Part shown: piece after piece, positions 59,150-64,000 of the stretch
Position numbering within the stretch: the stretch's first letter is position 1
Layout: each line of letters opens with the position of its first letter
Source: Vermamoeba vermiformis
Taxonomy: Eukaryota > Tubulinea > Echinamoebida
Direction: 5' to 3'
Assembly (NCBI GenBank): GCA_045837725.1
Contig: JBEWZL010000184.1
Location: 372,001 to 436,000, forward strand
DNA: 64,000 bases
Program-made: the position numbers and the translations under genes
Notes under the pieces: generated by a model
The model's database searches: none
The model's input: the letters and a program-made list of their open reading frames with translations, nothing else
Told to the model about the DNA's origin: nothing

Positions 59150-61000
59150 ATGTGGTGGCGAACGCAGTTGGAGCCAGATCCAGAATTTTGGCAAAACCTA
59201 ATCTACTGTCACACCGTGAAATTCATCGTCGCCGTACTAATCATAGCTGCCTTGCATAAAAAATTGGATGCCAAAAATGATAAAAGGCGAATACAGCGGC
59301 GTCCACGAGAATTAAGTCCGGTCACACCGAAAAACAATCCACATCCGCTTATATTACCAGTAAGTAATTTTTAAAAATTAAATTCTTCCATTAAATTTCC
59401 TTACTGTGCTATTTGAACAGTTTTTAATTTGTTTGACGATAATTTAAAATGTTCGCAAGTCTAATTTTTCTTTCAGGATGTGTTGGTGGAAATTTTATCG
59501 CATGTGGATATTTTAACGCTGTATAAATGCCGACAAGTAAATTCAGAATGGGCTAATATAGGTGCTCGAGATATTAAAAGGAGATTACCGAAGCTCGAAT
59601 CAGACGTTAAGACTTGGGAGTAAGACATCCGATCTTAAAATTGAATTATTTGAAATTAATTTTAAATTTATTGCAGAGATATTCAATATCGACCTAGCAA
59701 TGAAGAGATTTTAGCGAACGTTATTGACGAACACGCTGCGCACGAATTCAGAACTTTTTTTGGCAGAATTGGGCTGTTCAAAGCCTATACGGTAAGCTTC
59801 TGTTTATTTAAATATGAAATTTATCGCTATTTTATATTAATTGGCATATAGGTTGATTATCCGGCAGTCTACCACATCCAAGATCTGATCGTCTCGCAAG
59901 ATCTCGGCAAGAAAATTATTGACCCTAAATCGCCCTCCAAATTGACGACGTTCTTTACGGCTAACCATATAACGTCGCCTCAGTTTCCGTAAGTTACCAG
60001 ACTACTATTTCAATTTAATTGATCGATCAAAACGTACTGGATAAATTCATAAGATTTAATTCGTTAATTTCTTCGAAATAGATTCTTATTGAAGCTAGAA
60101 TTCAAGTATGAGAATTATCAGTTGATTTTCAAAGAGACGCAGCGATTGGGCTTGACGTTCAAATTGACCCCGAAAACTATGCCGAAAAGTCTACCGCAGA
60201 TGAATGGTTGTGAATATGAAGCATTATTTGATATGGCTAGTGGAAAGGCTTATAATATTAGACTATTGAAAGAACCTAAATTGGTACTCGGTAAGCCTAC
60301 AAATGAATTTTTTCCGCACCTTAAAATTCTAACCGATATTTGTGCGCCAAAATCTTCTTAAATACTTAAACGCTACTAACCTTAATCTAATTAAATAATA
60401 ATTTCCAAATTAGGAATAATACCGATCGATGACAACGGAAAAAATTTCTTGCCGTTATTGTTTGGCATGCCAGCGTTCATTGCAGACAATTGGACGTTCT
60501 TCCCGCACGCATTTGACCTATTTTTAGTATTGTTCAGCGGATGTGCGCTTAGTGTCATTCTCCAACGCGAATATTCGAAGATTTCAGCCTTCGTAGTATT
60601 GGAGATCCTGATCTTACTTTTTTTCAACTTTTCAATGCTGTTCGATACATTAAGGCTATTGGTTATAGTATGCTTTGGGTATAATATCATATCGTTCTTA
60701 ATTCGAGCACGAGAAGTCCTGCCAACGACAGAATTAGGCAAAGCATTGGTTGGAACAGCACTAGCGTTGGATCTGATCTACATGAACGTCAATTTGAAGC
60801 TATTTATCACTGCTATTATGAACGGCAATATATTATGGACACTACTATACTACTCGATAGTATTTGGCGTAGGCGCGTTGCATGTTTTGGCTTGTAAACG
60901 ATTGTACCCGCAAGGCAATATTCAACGACAAGTCACAAAAGGCTTCTGGATACGCATAATCATATCAATATTAATATACGTGTTCTATAATCCGGAATGA
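59150..61000 (+). CDS. F-box protein with N-terminal and multiple C-terminal membrane spans, member 3 (intact)
   Basis: Six exons join in phase. MWWRTQLEPDPEFWQNLIYC leads to a membrane helix (KFIVAVLIIAALHKKL) and basic linker, NNPHPLILP, then the F-box DVLVEILSHVDILTLYKCRQ and NSEWANIGARDIKRRL. A middle region (YRPSNEEILANVI, VYHIQDLIVSQDLGKK, LLKLEFKYENYQLIFKE, EALFDMASGKAYNIRLL) of about 200 residues has no known fold. The C-terminal exon (60414-61000) is about 185 residues with roughly seven hydrophobic helices (for example FLVLFSGCALSVIL, DLIYMNVNLKLFITAIM) and ends LIYVFYNPE. F-box proteins normally dock substrates on Skp1-cullin ligases. A polytopic membrane C-terminus is not a standard F-box partner. 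No family name is recognised for the membrane part. An upstream Met at 59030 is possible. Confidence 0.82.
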
Positions 61001-61343
61001 ACTCTGACGGACCGGATCAAGATGTGGATCGGATTTGTTCTTGCTACAAAACTCCGTCTCTTTACAAAATAGGCAATACTGGCATATTAAACTAAGGAAC
61101 TAAATGTAAAAATATTGCAATGATTAGTAAAGAGCGACGACATGTTAATAAAGGGACAACTGTCAATCATTTTAACATTCTGCTATTTTTCTGTAAACAC
61201 GGAATCAACAATAAAAAGATCTTTTATGGCGGCGACGAGTAAGCATCCAACAGAATTGATCTTAGATACTTGGCTAGGAGCGCGCATCCAAAACGCCGGA
61301 GAAGTTGAATTTGGCCAGAGGGACGAATTAAAATATTACAACT
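61001..61343. other. intergenic
   Basis: A plus-strand frame at 61142-61354 starts with a hydrophobic stretch (GQLSIILTFCYFSV), but it overlaps the next gene's start and has no other support. Nothing else is seen. Confidence 0.35.
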
Positions 61344-64000
61344 ATGGATTCTAGTGAATTATTGGAGCTATTAAATTGTGCTAGGCTGCGCAGGTTAGCT
61401 AATTTTATGGGGGACCAGAAAAAGAGGCAGATTGGCATTCCAGTTACTCCCAATGATGATTTAAACAAAATTGGTGCGTAAAAAAAAATAGTTATATTAT
61501 TAATAATTATTTCGAGTTATTGTTAAGGAAGGTAAAACCTGATCCGATTTATTTTTTAGGCGCGAATCTTGTGCTTGGTGTCTTGCAAAAAGAAATCCCT
61601 CGGAAAAAAATGCGCAGTTATTTAATGAAATTAATATCATTTGACCAAATCGCTAAGATTTTGCGTGGCTGCTTCAATGACAATTGGCAAAGTGTAATGC
61701 ACTTGGCTGCTGCCCAATACGACTTGGATTTCATAAAGTATGTTCAATAGCATCAAATAATGTCATATTAATACGATTAGGTTGTTGGCAGAAAAGTGTG
61801 GAGAAGATCTTTTCACTATTCGAAGCAGGATCCCCAACGATCTGCCTATTTGCCATTTATTAAAGAACAATATGTTCGTGCAATATAATCAACTTAAACG
61901 GGCGCTAGATTATCATATTTCAAAGGTTCCTAACGGAGTGTCATGGATCAGATCCTCGATCTTTAATTCAATATCGGAAACCAAGCCGACTGTTACAGAA
62001 TTGATGAAAGATATATTTGAACGACCTATTGTAGCATCGGAAATTACTATGGCTGAAAAAGAAGCTGTTACTCGGTTTTTTAGAACTTCCACGTACCAGC
62101 GCAGTTGTTTTAAAGATCTGCAGAAGAAATTTATAACAATTTTCGTGCTTAGCGAGCCATCTTAGTAAGTAATAGTACATATCATAATACGGAACTAAAT
62201 CTGCCTCAGTTTTCAATGCCAACAATCCGACATATTTCCAAAAGGTGGATCTTCGTTGCTCCACGGAAAAATCCACGGAGCGTTAGATTTATTCGAGGAA
62301 ATTATTCAAATGAAGAAACTTACAATAGAAGATCGAGGTTATCTGCTGAGCATGGCGAATATGGCCTACGATTATATCAATGGATATTTTCCGGATTTAA
62401 CTAAGTGGACTAAGAACAAGTACGCGTTATTATTGATTATTGCCTTATTAGTTAACTTCAATTTTTTTTATTAATTTTATTTTTTGCTTCATGAACCAGA
62501 CTTGACAAACATTTGCACCCGTATATTCGATTGCTATGGTACTTAAATGATGTTGGTGCACTTCCAAGTACCCAGGAAGATGTTCTAAATATCAAAAATG
62601 ACGAATGCGAGAAATTTTTATCCTTTCTGGCAAAACAAGCTACATCCGGAGTACTCATGTTGGAAAAATATAATTTTCGGTCATGCAACTTGCCACTAAT
62701 CTACAAGCATTTCATAAACAAGTATCTAGAGAGTAAGTCAAGCTTATTCTATGAAGGTAGCTAATTTAATCGTTTAGATTGGTTTACCGGTCCTTCGTTC
62801 GAATCCGTGGAAGATCTGCCCTTCAAGTTTCCATTTATGGACCTGCCTATCGATATGACGATCGCCATATGCTCTTATCTACCCTATATAACGCTTAAAG
62901 CATTATTATTGACTTGCAAGCGACTTCGAGCCCTCCAACACTCTTCCTCGATCTGGCGCACAAAATTCGAGCAATATTTTCCGTACGATGCCTCGAATAA
63001 GGACTACTCGGATACTTCGTTTAACATCCGATACAAGTAAGCATAATATAACGATATTAATTAACAATAAAAGGCCCGTATTAATAATTATTGTTTGTAG
63101 GAACAAATTTATGGCAAGAGAGATTTATGGCAGCAAGTCCTATATGTATAGTATAGGAGCTCCTAGTGTATCATATTATTGCGATATGTATTCAGTAGAG
63201 CTTATCGGCGATGAAGTGATATACACTAGCAAGCACCACAATCGGTTAACATTGACCAATCTCGATACAAATGATCACGTGTCAGTAACTGGCATTCATG
63301 AACCTGCCGCTGCACGAATTTACAATGACAAAGTATTTGTAATGAAACACAATCAAGTTGAAGTACGAGACAAGACTACTTTGGTAAGCATTAGGCAACT
63401 TAAATTAATTGTAATTTGATTAACTAACTGACTGAATTTGCCCAAATTAGGGAATAATAAGTCAGTTCTCGCAGTTCAAGCCACGTACAACTTTGCCGCA
63501 CTTCGAGCTTTCAGATAATTGGCTCGTTTCCTCAGGTTCGACAATAGTAATATATAGATATGGGTATATTATATCTAACAAACGTTTAGATGCTTTGTAC
63601 GACTGGGGTACCGGACAGATGTTGGATTCGTGGGATCAAGATCTAACCGCTGTCACCGTACGAGATCGAATATGCTATGGCATCAATAGCGATGACATAG
63701 TTATTCGAGATTTACGCCAATCAGATCGTTCTGTGCAACGCTTGTCAATGACAGGTGTCAACAAATTCTCGTCAGTGAACGTGTATGACGGAATAATTTA
63801 CACAGCAGGCACGAGCATTAACATATTTGACATGCGGTATTTGCAGCAGCCGTCGGGCACAATAGCTTCACGCAGTATTGGACCTTGTGACCCAGCTGAT
63901 TACTACGCTATCGACCTCGTAAACATGAATGTCTGGGGATCCCAAGTTTCATGGGATCTGATCGATAACAAGTGGGAGAGAGCGGATATATGTGATTATT
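61344..64000 (+). CDS. ankyrin / F-box / WD40-like protein, 3' end outside the window
   Basis: Starts MDSSELLELLNCARLRRLAN at 61344. An ankyrin-like segment follows (WQSVMHLAAAQYDLDFIKLL, joined across an intron at 61740). Helical exons continue, among them FQCQQSDIFPKGGSSLLHGK, YLLSMANMAYDYINGYF and PYIRLLWYLNDVGALPST. The F-box (about 62830-62980) reads FMDLPIDMTIAICSYLPYIT and CKRLRALQHSSSIWRTKF. After it come beta-propeller-like strands with WD40 character: VIYTSKHHNRLTLTNLDTND, LDALYDWGTGQMLDSWD, ICYGINSDDIVIRDLRQSD and GIIYTAGTSINIFDMRYL. It is most likely an SCF substrate receptor. The propeller is incomplete at the right edge. Confidence 0.8.

Noticed and set aside
62790-62815. TTCGTTCGAATCC resembling a tRNA B box
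   Set aside because: No A box or cloverleaf at the right distance; the stretch is coding in the ankyrin/F-box gene.

Overview
The window is nuclear DNA of an intron-rich, AT-leaning unicellular eukaryote. Genes sit close together on both strands and are cut by many short introns, mostly 30-100 bases, with GTAAGT or GTACGT donors, CTAAC-like branch sites and AG acceptors. The gene content points to Amoebozoa: a ROCO (LRR-Roc-COR-kinase) gene, a diaphanous-type formin, an STE20 kinase, many F-box proteins, and a 5S rRNA whose core closely resembles my memory of the Acanthamoeba 5S. A tyrosine-kinase-like receptor and a TALE homeobox fit a protosteloid or acanthamoebid-like amoeba better than a dictyostelid. 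The species call is inference. Most gene models below were joined by hand from splice signals and reading phase; small exons and some starts may be off.

Layout, left to right. Positions 1-7.2 kb: a partial RhoGEF, a two-motif CDGSH Fe-S protein, a TALE homeodomain gene that splices in frame into a DPF-type double PHD finger, a small unknown gene and the sterol isomerase EBP. 7.4-14.7 kb: a PH-domain STE20 kinase ending in a CAAX box, an isochorismatase, an acidic protein behind four CCAAT boxes, and the pre-mRNA cleavage factor CFIm25, whose last intron carries a 5S rRNA gene. 14.9-24 kb: a GPI-anchored secreted protein, a tandem pair of F-box proteins and a P2C-type (Na,K-ATPase-like) cation pump with odd ion-site residues. 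24.4-32.4 kb: a ROCO kinase, TruB/Pus4 pseudouridine synthase and a Sec14 protein. 33.4-38.5 kb: a receptor with a tyrosine-kinase-like domain, two related MITEs in its introns, and a tandem duplication of its 3' end. 38.7-49.1 kb: a nuclear protein with repeated forkhead-like winged helices, and a formin with an RGS-like N-terminus. 49.4-52.9 kb: a mitochondrial-type protein, a methyltransferase and an Asn/Gln-rich protein.

The right end, 53.1-64 kb, is the most unusual part. It holds three tandem relatives of a family that joins an N-terminal membrane segment, an F-box-like motif and a C-terminal domain of about seven hydrophobic helices, as if an SCF ubiquitin-ligase receptor were built into a membrane. 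The first member is broken by two different inverted-repeat DNA elements, one with a TA and one with a TTGA target duplication. After the array comes an ankyrin/F-box/WD40 gene that runs off the edge. Signalling (RhoGEF, formin, STE20, ROCO, receptor kinase) and ubiquitin-ligase adaptors (at least five F-box genes) dominate. The neighbours are mostly independent transcription units; only the tandem paralogues look related by origin.
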